From: Rhodospirillales bacterium
GTDB taxonomy: Bacteria > Pseudomonadota > Alphaproteobacteria > Rhodospirillales > Casp-alpha2
Reading direction: 5' to 3'
Length of the DNA: 9,620 nt
NCBI GenBank assembly: GCA_021775275.1
Contig: JAJFIE010000247.1
Span: 1 to 9,620 of the forward strand
Part shown: one piece after another, positions 1-6,293 of the stretch
How the letters are laid out: each line of letters begins with the position of its first letter
Numbering within the stretch: the stretch's first letter is position 1
Position numbers and translations under genes: made by a program
Notes under the pieces: generated by a model
Databases searched by the model: none
Told to the model about the DNA's origin: nothing
Seen by the model: the letters and a program-made list of their open reading frames with translations, nothing else

Positions 1-918
1 AAGCACGAGGTTAAAGGCCTTTTCCACACGTTCGGGGGTAGCACCACCACCAATATCGAGGAAGTTGGCTGGTTGACCACCGGCGTGCTGGATCATATCC
101 ATGGTTGCCATGGCAAGCCCGGCACCGTTGATCATGCAGCCGATATTGCCATCCAGCCCCACATAGCTCAGACCCCGATCTGTTGCCTTGGTCTCGCGCG
201 GCTCTTCCTGGGATTTGTCGCGCAACTCGGAAATCTGCGGACGTCGGAACATGGCGTTATCATCGAAGGACATTTTGGCGTCCAGCGCGACGATTTCATC
301 ATCTTCCGTGACCACCAGCGGGTTGATTTCAACCATGGTTGCGTCGAGATCGCGGAACGCCCGGTAACAGGCCAGGATTGTCGAGACAGCCTGAGACATG
401 AGTGCGTGATCGAAACCAAGACCAAAGGCGATTTCTCGGGCCTGAAAAGGCTGCATGCCCACAGCGGGCTCGACGCTGACCCGAATGACACTGTCGGGTT
501 CGTCTTGCGAGATTTCTTCAATCTCCATACCGCCAGCGGCGGACGCTACAACCATCACACGTTCGGATTTCCGGTCGAGCACGAAGCCCAGATAGTATTC
601 CGACTTGTACGCGGCGGCTTCTTCGACGTAGAGGCGATGAACCAGTTTTCCCCGTGGGCCGGTTTGATGCGTGACCAGCCGGATTCCAAGAAGGTCGCTG
701 GCCGCTTGGTGGATGGCATTGGCGTCATCGCACAACTTGATTCCACCAGCTTTTCCCCGGGCGCCGGAATGAATTTGTGCTTTCACCGCCCAGCGCCGAC
801 CACCGATCTCGGTAGCCCGGTAAGCCGCCTGTTCCGGGCTGTAGGCGACCCCGCCCCGCGGGACGCGGACGCCAAACCCTGACAGTATTTCCTTGGCCTG
901 ATATTCGTGAATATCCAT
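1..918 (-). CDS. mtkA: Malate--CoA ligase (malate thiokinase) beta subunit, partial (C-terminus beyond left edge)
   Basis: This is the ATP-grasp beta subunit of malate thiokinase, which converts malate, CoA and ATP to malyl-CoA in the cytoplasm for the serine cycle. The start at 918 gives [12 protein letters not shown], the classic N-terminus of the succinyl/malyl-CoA ligase beta family, and 306 residues are present of about 390 usual. Visible family motifs are [19 protein letters not shown] (about residues 43-61), MVEINPLVV (about 196), [16 protein letters not shown] (about 213), [16 protein letters not shown] (about 261) and the CoA-ligase GGGAT motif near residue 290. The ungapped [13 protein letters not shown] segment lacks the insertion I recall in alphaproteobacterial SucC, and together with the adjacent sga this favours MtkA over SucC. 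A strong purine-rich ribosome site, GGGGAGGAGAGG, lies at 924-935. The gene follows sga by 56 bases with no visible terminator, so co-transcription is likely. The partner mtkB should lie just outside. SucC remains the alternative. Confidence 0.88.
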   Translation of the reverse strand, partial: MDIHEYQAKEILSGFGVRVPRGGVAYSPEQAAYRATEIGGRRWAVKAQIHSGARGKAGGIKLCDDANAIHQAASDLLGIRLVTHQTGPRGKLVHRLYVEEAAAYKSEYYLGFVLDRKSERVMVVASAAGGMEIEEISQDEPDSVIRVSVEPAVGMQPFQAREIAFGLGFDHALMSQAVSTILACYRAFRDLDATMVEINPLVVTEDDEIVALDAKMSFDDNAMFRRPQISELRDKSQEEPRETKATDRGLSYVGLDGNIGCMINGAGLAMATMDMIQHAGGQPANFLDIGGGATPERVEKAFNLVL

Positions 919-923
919 GTTTT

Positions 924-935
924 CCTCTCCTCCCC
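924..935 (-). promoter_or_regulatory. Strong Shine-Dalgarno of mtkA
   Basis: Read on the minus strand, GGGGAGGAGAGG ends five bases before the mtkA ATG at 918. It is an unusually extended purine-rich ribosome binding site. It fixes the start and suggests high translation of the second gene of the unit. Confidence 0.7.
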
Positions 936-974
936 AGGAGAAATTCGCATTGATAATTGTTGATGTGAGACCGG

Positions 975-2168
975 TTAGCTGGCTGCCGCCACGGCAATGG
1001 GAGCCGCCATCTGACGGTAATGTTCTTCCGCCGCCGCGACACCGCTACCGGCTTCCACAGGGATGCCAATATCCCGCATGGCCATTTCCGCCCCGGCAAT
1101 GCCGGACAGCAACTGGATTTCACTGATCAGACCCAGATGACCGATGCGGAACACCTTGCCCGCGACTTTCGTCAGACCGGCGCCATAGGACAGGCCGTAA
1201 CGCTGGTAGGCGATGGAGATAACCTGAGCCGCATCGAAGCCTTCGGGCACATAAATGGCGGATACTGTGTCGGAGTACCATTTGGGTTCTTTCGCCGCGA
1301 GCTTGAAACCCCAGCCATCGATGACGGCGCGGCGTACGCCTTCGGCCATGCGGTTATGGCGGGCAAAGACATTGTCCAGGCCTTCCGCCAGCAACATATC
1401 CAGTGCCGCGCGCAGGCCATAGAACTGCGTCGTCGCCGGGGTGTACGGGAAGTATCCGTCCTTGTTAGTCTTGATCATGTCGTCAAAACTGAAGAAGCAG
1501 CGGTTGCACTTGGCGCTCTTGGAGGCTTCGAGGGCTTTCTGGCTGACACCGACGATGGCGAGGCCGGTGGGCATCATGAACCCTTTTTGTGAGCCACTGA
1601 CGGCGAGATCGACGCCCCATTCATCCATGCGAAAATCGATGCTGGCGATAGAACTGACGCCATCCACATACAACATGGCCGGATGTCCGGCGTCATCCAT
1701 AACCTTGCGAACGCCAGCGATATCACTGGTCACGCCAGTTGCGGTCTCGTTCTGGCAAGCCAGAACGGCTTTGATTTCATGGTTTTTGTCGTCTTCCAGA
1801 ACGCGGGCGTATTCCTCGAGCGGAACGCCTTCCCCCCAGTCAACATCAATGGCGATCACGTCCATGCCCTGACGCTCACACAGGTCGATCCACAAATGGG
1901 AGAACTGACCAAAGCGGCTTGCCAGTACCTTGTCGCCGGGTGACAGGGTATTGGTGATGGCAGCTTCCCAGCCACCGGTACCGGAGCCGGGAAACATGAA
2001 GACCTGACCGGTTTCAGTCTTGAAGACTTTCTTCAGATCGGCGAACAGCGGCAAAGTGAGTTCCGGGAATTTCGGCGAACGCTGATCTTCCATGGGAACG
2101 TTCATGGCCCGGCGGATCGCTTCAGGCACATTGGTGGGACCGGGAATGAAAATCGGGTTGTCGAACAT
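975..2168 (-). CDS. sga: Serine--glyoxylate aminotransferase
   Basis: This is a PLP-dependent class V aminotransferase of 397 residues, the usual length for Sga. It transfers the amino group of serine to glyoxylate, giving hydroxypyruvate and glycine, a core step of the serine cycle. Family signatures are the N-terminal [16 protein letters not shown] (residues 7-22), the phosphate-binding turn [10 protein letters not shown] (60-69), [10 protein letters not shown] with the cofactor-contacting Asp169, and [12 protein letters not shown] with the Schiff-base Lys195. The C-terminal domain carries FRIGHLG at 340-346. The ATG at 2168 is supported by a GGAG at 2179-2182, ten bases upstream, and by the family N-terminus starting at residue 1. 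It is the first gene of a minus-strand unit with mtkA, and the shared pathway supports serine rather than alanine as the amino donor. An AgxT-type alanine-glyoxylate aminotransferase is the alternative. Confidence 0.93.
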   Translation of the reverse strand: MFDNPIFIPGPTNVPEAIRRAMNVPMEDQRSPKFPELTLPLFADLKKVFKTETGQVFMFPGSGTGGWEAAITNTLSPGDKVLASRFGQFSHLWIDLCERQGMDVIAIDVDWGEGVPLEEYARVLEDDKNHEIKAVLACQNETATGVTSDIAGVRKVMDDAGHPAMLYVDGVSSIASIDFRMDEWGVDLAVSGSQKGFMMPTGLAIVGVSQKALEASKSAKCNRCFFSFDDMIKTNKDGYFPYTPATTQFYGLRAALDMLLAEGLDNVFARHNRMAEGVRRAVIDGWGFKLAAKEPKWYSDTVSAIYVPEGFDAAQVISIAYQRYGLSYGAGLTKVAGKVFRIGHLGLISEIQLLSGIAGAEMAMRDIGIPVEAGSGVAAAEEHYRQMAAPIAVAAAS

Positions 2169-2192
2169 GGCTCTTGTTCTCCGTTATTTGCC

Positions 2193-2220
2193 GCCTGCCG
2201 TGTCGCAACATGTCGCAGGC
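2193..2220. promoter_or_regulatory. Operator-like repeat cluster upstream of sga
   Basis: GCCTGC at 2193-2198 and GCAGGC at 2215-2220 form a perfect six-base inverted repeat. Overlapping it, TGTCGCA occurs twice (2201-2207 and 2211-2217), exactly ten bases apart, one helical turn. The cluster lies 25-52 bases upstream of the sga start codon, where a regulator could act. In Methylorubrum the LysR-type regulator QscR binds upstream of the sga-led serine-cycle operon; assigning this site to such a regulator is inference. It could also be a hairpin in the sga leader transcript. Confidence 0.35.
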
Positions 2221-2301
2221 TGAATGTTTCCTAGTGTTAAATCGGAATTCCTGAAAAGAAACACCGTCCTCACCTCACCGTGTACGGCAATTAGCCTATA
2301 T

Positions 2302-2374
2302 GGGACACACCTGCGAGAGGGGTGGTTTGATCTCTTTCGGGGTGGTGACGACCACCTGTTTGGGTGGGGGTGTC
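2302..2374 (+). promoter_or_regulatory. Possible structured leader or repeat-type control region upstream of ctaA
   Basis: An outer stem can form between GACAC (2304-2308) and GTGTC (2370-2374), continued by C2310-C2311 with G2368-G2369 around one bulged base. Inside, GGTGGT-GACG-ACCACC (2341-2356) is a perfect six-base hairpin with a four-base loop, and a weaker AGAG/CTCT pair lies at 2316-2335. The same stretch holds GGGGTGGT twice, 20 bases apart (2319-2326 and 2339-2346), plus a related TGGGTGGG at 2361-2368. This may be an RNA leader element or a set of helically phased protein sites. I do not recognise it as a known RNA family, and chance pairing in G-rich DNA is possible. Confidence 0.25.
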
Positions 2375-2448
2375 GCTCATGGGGCAAATATGTCGGTGAT
2401 GTACTGACGAACGTTGACATTGAGCGGTCTTTGGCCCACGAAGCAGTC

Positions 2449-3561
2449 ATGAGCAGTAATGAGAAACCCATATCATTTGTGACTCCCGGCGCGAGCGCCA
2501 ACCCGATAACGGGTAGGGCGCTTGCTCAGGCCCGTGGTATCTCAAACTGGCTGTTTGTGGTCTGCTTCATGGTATTCGCCATGGTGGTTCTCGGTGGATT
2601 GACCCGGTTAACCCATTCCGGATTGTCCATGGTCGACTGGCGGCCCGTCACCGGGTGGCTGCCACCCCTGGATGATGCCCAGTGGATGGCCGTATTCGAG
2701 CTTTACAAACAATCGCCTGAATATAACCAGGTGAACCTCGGCATGACTGTGGATGGTTTCAAGGGTATTTTCTGGCTGGAGTTCATTCATCGCCTTCTTG
2801 GGCGGGCCATTGGCCTTGTGTTTGCGTTACCGTTTCTGTTTTTTATGGTCAGGGGATGGCTTGATCGACGGATCGTCCCCATGCTGGTTTTTTTCTTCGT
2901 CCTTGGTGGCCTGCAAGGCGCCCTCGGGTGGTACATGGTGAAAAGTGGTCTGGCCGATCAACCGGATGTCAGCCAGTACCGGTTAACGGCGCATCTCGGG
3001 CTTGCCGTGGTGATATACGCTTTCATGTTCCGGTTTGCCCTGCGTCTTCGCCATGGCTTCGATTCAGTACGGCCGATGATTGCACCCGGCCTGATCGGCC
3101 TGAGGCGATATGCCCGCGTGCTGCCGTTCATTGTATTCGTGACGCTGTTATCCGGTGGATTTGTCGCCGGCCTTGATGCCGGGTTTACCTACAACACATT
3201 TCCCCTGATGGATGGCATGCTGATCCCCGGCCAGTTGTACGACGGCACGCCAGCAATCATGAGCGCCTTCGAAGACATCATGACGGTGCAGTTCAATCAC
3301 CGCTGGTTTGCCATGGCAACGCTGGTTGTTATCGGGATTTTCTGGATCATGTCGTTGCGCCGCCGCTTAGGAGTAGCGCAGCGACTGGCCATGCATCTGT
3401 TGCTGTTTTGTGTCATGGCGCAGGTTGCATTGGGGATTGCGACACTTTTGATGGTGGTGCCGGTGGCGCTTGGGACGCTCCATCAGGCCGGCGCGGTTGT
3501 ATTGCTGAGCGCAACGATTTACGCTCTTCATACCATCGAATGGGGGCACATGAGCGAGTAA
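2449..3561 (+). CDS. ctaA: Heme A synthase (COX15/CtaA family)
   Basis: This integral membrane enzyme oxidises the C8 methyl of heme O to a formyl group, making heme A for aa3-type cytochrome c oxidase. The 370-residue protein has about eight hydrophobic helices. The first carries VVLGGLTRLTHSGLSMVDW (about 46-64), a strong signature of the family. The four expected heme-ligand histidines are visible: H114 in EFIHR, H182 in TAHLG, H284 in QFNHRW and H345 in TLHQAG. The loop with TYNTFPLMDG (247-256) is also typical. The start at 2449 is chosen because the protein then begins with a short polar leader, as in relatives; the open frame reaches back to 2224 but that part looks non-coding. The Shine-Dalgarno is weak, and a TTG at 2431 is an in-frame alternative. 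ctaA stands alone here, without ctaB, ctaG or oxidase genes. Confidence 0.93.
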   Translation: MSSNEKPISFVTPGASANPITGRALAQARGISNWLFVVCFMVFAMVVLGGLTRLTHSGLSMVDWRPVTGWLPPLDDAQWMAVFELYKQSPEYNQVNLGMTVDGFKGIFWLEFIHRLLGRAIGLVFALPFLFFMVRGWLDRRIVPMLVFFFVLGGLQGALGWYMVKSGLADQPDVSQYRLTAHLGLAVVIYAFMFRFALRLRHGFDSVRPMIAPGLIGLRRYARVLPFIVFVTLLSGGFVAGLDAGFTYNTFPLMDGMLIPGQLYDGTPAIMSAFEDIMTVQFNHRWFAMATLVVIGIFWIMSLRRRLGVAQRLAMHLLLFCVMAQVALGIATLLMVVPVALGTLHQAGAVVLLSATIYALHTIEWGHMSE

Positions 3562-3697
3562 GTGACGATGGCAAGGAATAATCGGACAAAATTTTGGTCT
3601 ACACCGTTGTCTTTACACCCTCATGTCGGTTATCTATCGTTTAGCAGCCAATGTTTTAAGGCATTATTTTTAGCAGGGATGGGCAAGGAACAAAGTA
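3562..3697 (+). other. Intergenic region between ctaA and the DHH phosphoesterase gene
   Basis: This 136-base AT-richer stretch probably holds the promoter of the next gene. TTGTCT at 3607-3612 followed after 17 bases by TTATCT (or after 18 by TATCTA) is a weak sigma70-like candidate. An imperfect palindrome around AAAATTTT at about 3588-3600 is present, but no stem followed by a T-run marks a terminator for ctaA. The ribosome site of the next gene is AAGGAA at 3685-3690. Confidence 0.3.
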
Positions 3698-4630
3698 ATG
3701 AGTGACGAGAAATTCCGCCTGGTAACACGTAGCGATTTTGATGGACTGGTATGTGCGGTTCTGCTCAAGGAGCTCGATATGATCGATGAGATCAAATTCG
3801 TGCACCCGAAAGACATGCAGGACGGCACCATCCTGGTTTCAGGCAACGACATCAGCACGAACCTGCCCTACGTGCCGGGCGTTCATATCGCGTTCGATCA
3901 TCACGCAAGTGAGACGGTTCGTGTCGAGGACAAGCCCGACAACCACATCATTGACCCGGATGCGCCATCTGCTGCCCGTGTGGTCTATGACTATTACGGC
4001 GGCGCGGAAGCATTTCCAAATGTGTCATCGGACATGATGGATGCGGTCGATAAGAGTGATTCGGCGCAATTCAGTAAAGAAGAAATCCTTAATCCCGGTG
4101 GATGGGTATTGTTGAACTATCTGATGGATTCACGGACCGGACTTGGCCGGTTCAAGGAATTCCGGGTCTCAAACTACCAATTGATGATGCAGCTCATTGA
4201 TTATTGCCGCGATCATACCATTGAAGAAATACTGAACCTTCCGGACGTGAAGGAACGTGTCGAGCTATACGAATCCCACGATGGCAAACATCGTGATCAG
4301 ATTGAGCGGTGCGCCACGGCTCACAGCAACCTGGTGGTCCTCGACCTGCGCGGTGAAGAGACCATCTTTGCCGGGAACCGCTTCATGATTTACGCCCTGT
4401 ATCCGGACTGCAATATTTCAATTCATATCCTCTGGGGTCTGAACAAACTAAATACCGTTTTTGCCACGGGTGGCTCCATCACCAACCGGACATCGAATAC
4501 CAATATTGGTGAGTTGATGTTAAAGTACGGCGGCGGCGGACATGAAGCTGCCGGTACATGTCAGGTCGAAAATGATGACGCCGATCGGGTTCTTGGCGAA
4601 CTGATCGAGGCCATTACAGCCGCGGGCTAA
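3698..4630 (+). CDS. DHH/DHHA1 family phosphoesterase (exopolyphosphatase-like)
   Basis: This 310-residue soluble protein belongs to the DHH superfamily of metal-dependent phosphoesterases, which includes NrnA nanoRNases, pAp phosphatases and RecJ. N-terminal motifs are TRSDFDG (residues 10-16, metal-binding Asp13 and Asp15), the signature FDHHAS (66-71) and the acidic segment DAVDKSDS (115-122). The C-terminal DHHA1 substrate-binding domain carries YGGGGHEAAGTC (277-288). Homologues are often labelled exopolyphosphatase-related, but nothing in the sequence settles the substrate; short oligonucleotides, pAp or another phosphoester are all possible. No membrane segment or signal peptide is visible, so it should act in the cytoplasm. 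The start is supported by AAGGAA seven bases upstream. It may share a transcript with the protease gene 50 bases downstream, although a hairpin lies between them. Confidence 0.85.
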   Translation: MSDEKFRLVTRSDFDGLVCAVLLKELDMIDEIKFVHPKDMQDGTILVSGNDISTNLPYVPGVHIAFDHHASETVRVEDKPDNHIIDPDAPSAARVVYDYYGGAEAFPNVSSDMMDAVDKSDSAQFSKEEILNPGGWVLLNYLMDSRTGLGRFKEFRVSNYQLMMQLIDYCRDHTIEEILNLPDVKERVELYESHDGKHRDQIERCATAHSNLVVLDLRGEETIFAGNRFMIYALYPDCNISIHILWGLNKLNTVFATGGSITNRTSNTNIGELMLKYGGGGHEAAGTCQVENDDADRVLGELIEAITAAG

Positions 4631-4653
4631 CGGTTGGCAGATGATGCCAGCCG
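4631..4653 (+). terminator. Hairpin directly after the DHH gene stop, without a T-tract
   Basis: CGGTTGGCA pairs with TGCCAGCCG across a five-base loop (GATGA), giving a nine-base stem with one G-U wobble that begins on the base after the stop codon. No T-run follows, so intrinsic termination is unlikely to be strong. It may stabilise the 3' end of the upstream message, attenuate read-through into the protease gene, or limit ribosome entry. The stem is seen in the sequence; its role is inferred. Confidence 0.4.
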
Positions 4654-4680
4654 TAGGATAGCCTGGATTAGGACGCATTC

Positions 4681-6189
4681 ATGAAACGTTGGCCGCGAAC
4701 TCCGGAAACACTTGCGGCCTTCATCGCCGTAGCGATGATGCTGGCGTTATTGTCTGGACTTAGCGGATGTGCGTCCGGCGATACGCCATTGGGGCGGGTT
4801 CTCGATTCAATCGGTTCCGGTGTTGCCTACCCGCTTTCGCCTGAGGCCGAACAGGAACTTGAACGGTTCGATACGGCTTACTATCAGATTGCGGGCAGCG
4901 GCGATGATCAGGGACAGCTTCGCCATTTTCGCGATGCGTTTCGCCGCATCAGGCTGAACTATGTTCAGCCTGTGGATGATCGCAGTCTCGTTAATGCCGC
5001 CATTGATGGCGTCACAGCAAGTGACCTGACCGTTAGCGACGTGACACCGCGCGCCGTTGTTGAACGGGGGCTGGATGCCATGCTGGCGTCACTCGATCCG
5101 CACTCCAGTTATCTGAATCCGAAAGAATTTCAGGAGACCCAGGTGTCGACCAAAGGGCAATTTGGCGGGCTTGGCATTGAAATCACGCTGGAAAACGAAA
5201 CCGTCAAAGTTGTTGCGCCGATTGAGGAAACCCCTGCGGCGCTGGCTGGGATGAGTGCTGGCGATTTGATCACCCATGTGGACGGCGAAGATATTCGGGG
5301 CAAGGGACTTGCCTATGCGGTAAACCTGTTGCGTGGCGATCCGGGGGACCCTGTGGTGATTACGGTCGTCCGCGAAGGCGTGGTCGGATCATTCGATGTT
5401 TCCATTACCCGGGCCATTATCAAGGTGCGGTCCGTGCGCTGGCGATTGGAAGGCGATATTGGTTATATCCGCGTCAATAGATTTACGGAACGGGTTGAGC
5501 CGGGAATTGTCGAGGCCATGAACGCCCTGCGCGATGCGCTGGGTGGCGAGATGGCTGGTCTCGTGCTGGACCTGCGCAACAATCCGGGCGGTCTGCTGGA
5601 TCAATCCATTATTCTTGCCGATGCTTTTCTCGATGATGGCCGGATTGTTTCCATCAAGAGCCGGGAAGACGACAATCAGCGGTCCCACAATGCCAGTCCT
5701 GGCGATATGGCGTCGGGATTGCCCATGGTTGTCTTGATCAACGGCGGCTCCGCGTCTGCTTCTGAAATTGTCGCTGGTGCATTGCAGGATCATGGCCGGG
5801 CGACGGTTATGGGAACGCAGTCATTTGGCAAGGGCTCCGTGCAGACTATTTCACCACTTCCCGTGGAAGGCGCTTTACGCCTGACCACGGCGCTTTATTA
5901 CGCGCCATCAGGACGTGTTATTCAGGCAGAGGGAATCCTGCCCGATATTGTTCTGAAACGCGAAAAAACCGGGACGGAACAGGGCGATATTACCCGTGAA
6001 GCTGATCTTCCCCATTCCTTATCCGGCGCCGGGACTCTCACCGGGGCCGATGGACCTGTGATTGATGCCGCCAGATGCCAACCGGTTAGCGATCTGGAAG
6101 ACCCGGAACTTGCCTGCGCGCTTGGTTTTCTGCATTCCGCTTCTTCGGCGGCATTTTTGTCATCGGTTGGTGCGCAACCGCCGTCCTGA
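4681..6189 (+). CDS. ctpA: Lipoprotein S41-family C-terminal processing protease with PDZ domain
   Basis: This 502-residue protein is a CtpA/Prc-type serine protease expected in the periplasm, cleaving substrate C-termini during envelope maintenance. The N-terminus has a basic start, a hydrophobic stretch (11-27) and a lipobox LSGC ending at Cys30, so it is probably a lipoprotein; the residue after the Cys is Ala. After a helical region with NYVQPVDD (93-100) and SLDPHSSYLNPKEF (137-150), a PDZ domain runs from about 160 to 240 (GGLGIEI). The protease core contains LVLDLRNNPGG (294-304), SASASEIVAGALQD with nucleophile Ser359, and GTQSFGKGSVQT with general-base Lys384; the 25-residue spacing matches E. 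coli Prc Ser430/Lys455. The C-terminal tail (about 430-502) is low in similarity and has two cysteines, C466 and C479. The start is supported by AGGA at 4670-4673. The usual alphaproteobacterial neighbours (EnvC-like peptidase, RppH) are absent here. Confidence 0.92.
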   Translation: MKRWPRTPETLAAFIAVAMMLALLSGLSGCASGDTPLGRVLDSIGSGVAYPLSPEAEQELERFDTAYYQIAGSGDDQGQLRHFRDAFRRIRLNYVQPVDDRSLVNAAIDGVTASDLTVSDVTPRAVVERGLDAMLASLDPHSSYLNPKEFQETQVSTKGQFGGLGIEITLENETVKVVAPIEETPAALAGMSAGDLITHVDGEDIRGKGLAYAVNLLRGDPGDPVVITVVREGVVGSFDVSITRAIIKVRSVRWRLEGDIGYIRVNRFTERVEPGIVEAMNALRDALGGEMAGLVLDLRNNPGGLLDQSIILADAFLDDGRIVSIKSREDDNQRSHNASPGDMASGLPMVVLINGGSASASEIVAGALQDHGRATVMGTQSFGKGSVQTISPLPVEGALRLTTALYYAPSGRVIQAEGILPDIVLKREKTGTEQGDITREADLPHSLSGAGTLTGADGPVIDAARCQPVSDLEDPELACALGFLHSASSAAFLSSVGAQPPS

Positions 6190-6293
6190 TTTAAACATCT
6201 TCGCTGTACCTATCATTTTCCCAATCTGGTCTATTCCCTTTGGGCTTTATTTTTCATATTCATCCAGAATACGGGTGCTACCGGCGAGGCTTG
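6190..6293 (+). other. Intergenic region upstream of soeA
   Basis: This 104-base, AT-rich stretch separates the protease gene from soeA and probably contains the soeAB promoter. It shows no stem-loop terminator and no recognisable repeat. An in-frame TTG at 6240 could in principle start soeA, but it has no good ribosome site and adds 18 residues that do not fit the family N-terminus. Confidence 0.4.

Larger units (their letters stand above)
2169..2448. other. Divergent intergenic region between sga and ctaA
   Basis: This 280-base stretch separates two divergently transcribed genes and should hold both promoters. No RNA gene that I recognise is present. An open frame continuous with ctaA runs through 2224-2448, but its translation shows no family resemblance and no clear membrane segment, so it is treated as non-coding. 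Near sga there is a repeat cluster (2193-2220), and near ctaA a G-rich stretch with inverted and direct repeats (2302-2374). I could not place convincing -35 and -10 boxes on either strand. Confidence 0.6.

Noticed and set aside
73..882. Long plus-strand open frame opposite mtkA
   Set aside because: It lies antisense to a clear malate-CoA ligase and its translation resembles no protein family; it is a by-product of high-GC codon bias.
2224..2448. A 75-residue N-terminal extension of the heme A synthase frame
   Set aside because: The translation has no family similarity, no membrane helix and no ribosome site, and overlaps repeat-rich, probably regulatory DNA; the protein starting at 2449 matches the usual length and layout.
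3588..3600. Palindrome around AAAATTTT as a terminator for ctaA
   Set aside because: The pairing is short and AT-only at the centre with no GC-rich stem or following T-run.
3607..3635. TTGTCT / TTATCT as a promoter for the DHH gene
   Set aside because: Spacing is good (17 bases), but the -10 match is poor; it is only mentioned as a weak candidate in the intergenic entry.
6240..6293. TTG start for soeA giving 18 extra residues
   Set aside because: No good Shine-Dalgarno precedes it, while the ATG at 6294 has GAGG upstream and yields a SoeA-like N-terminus. The extra residues do not form a Tat or Sec signal.
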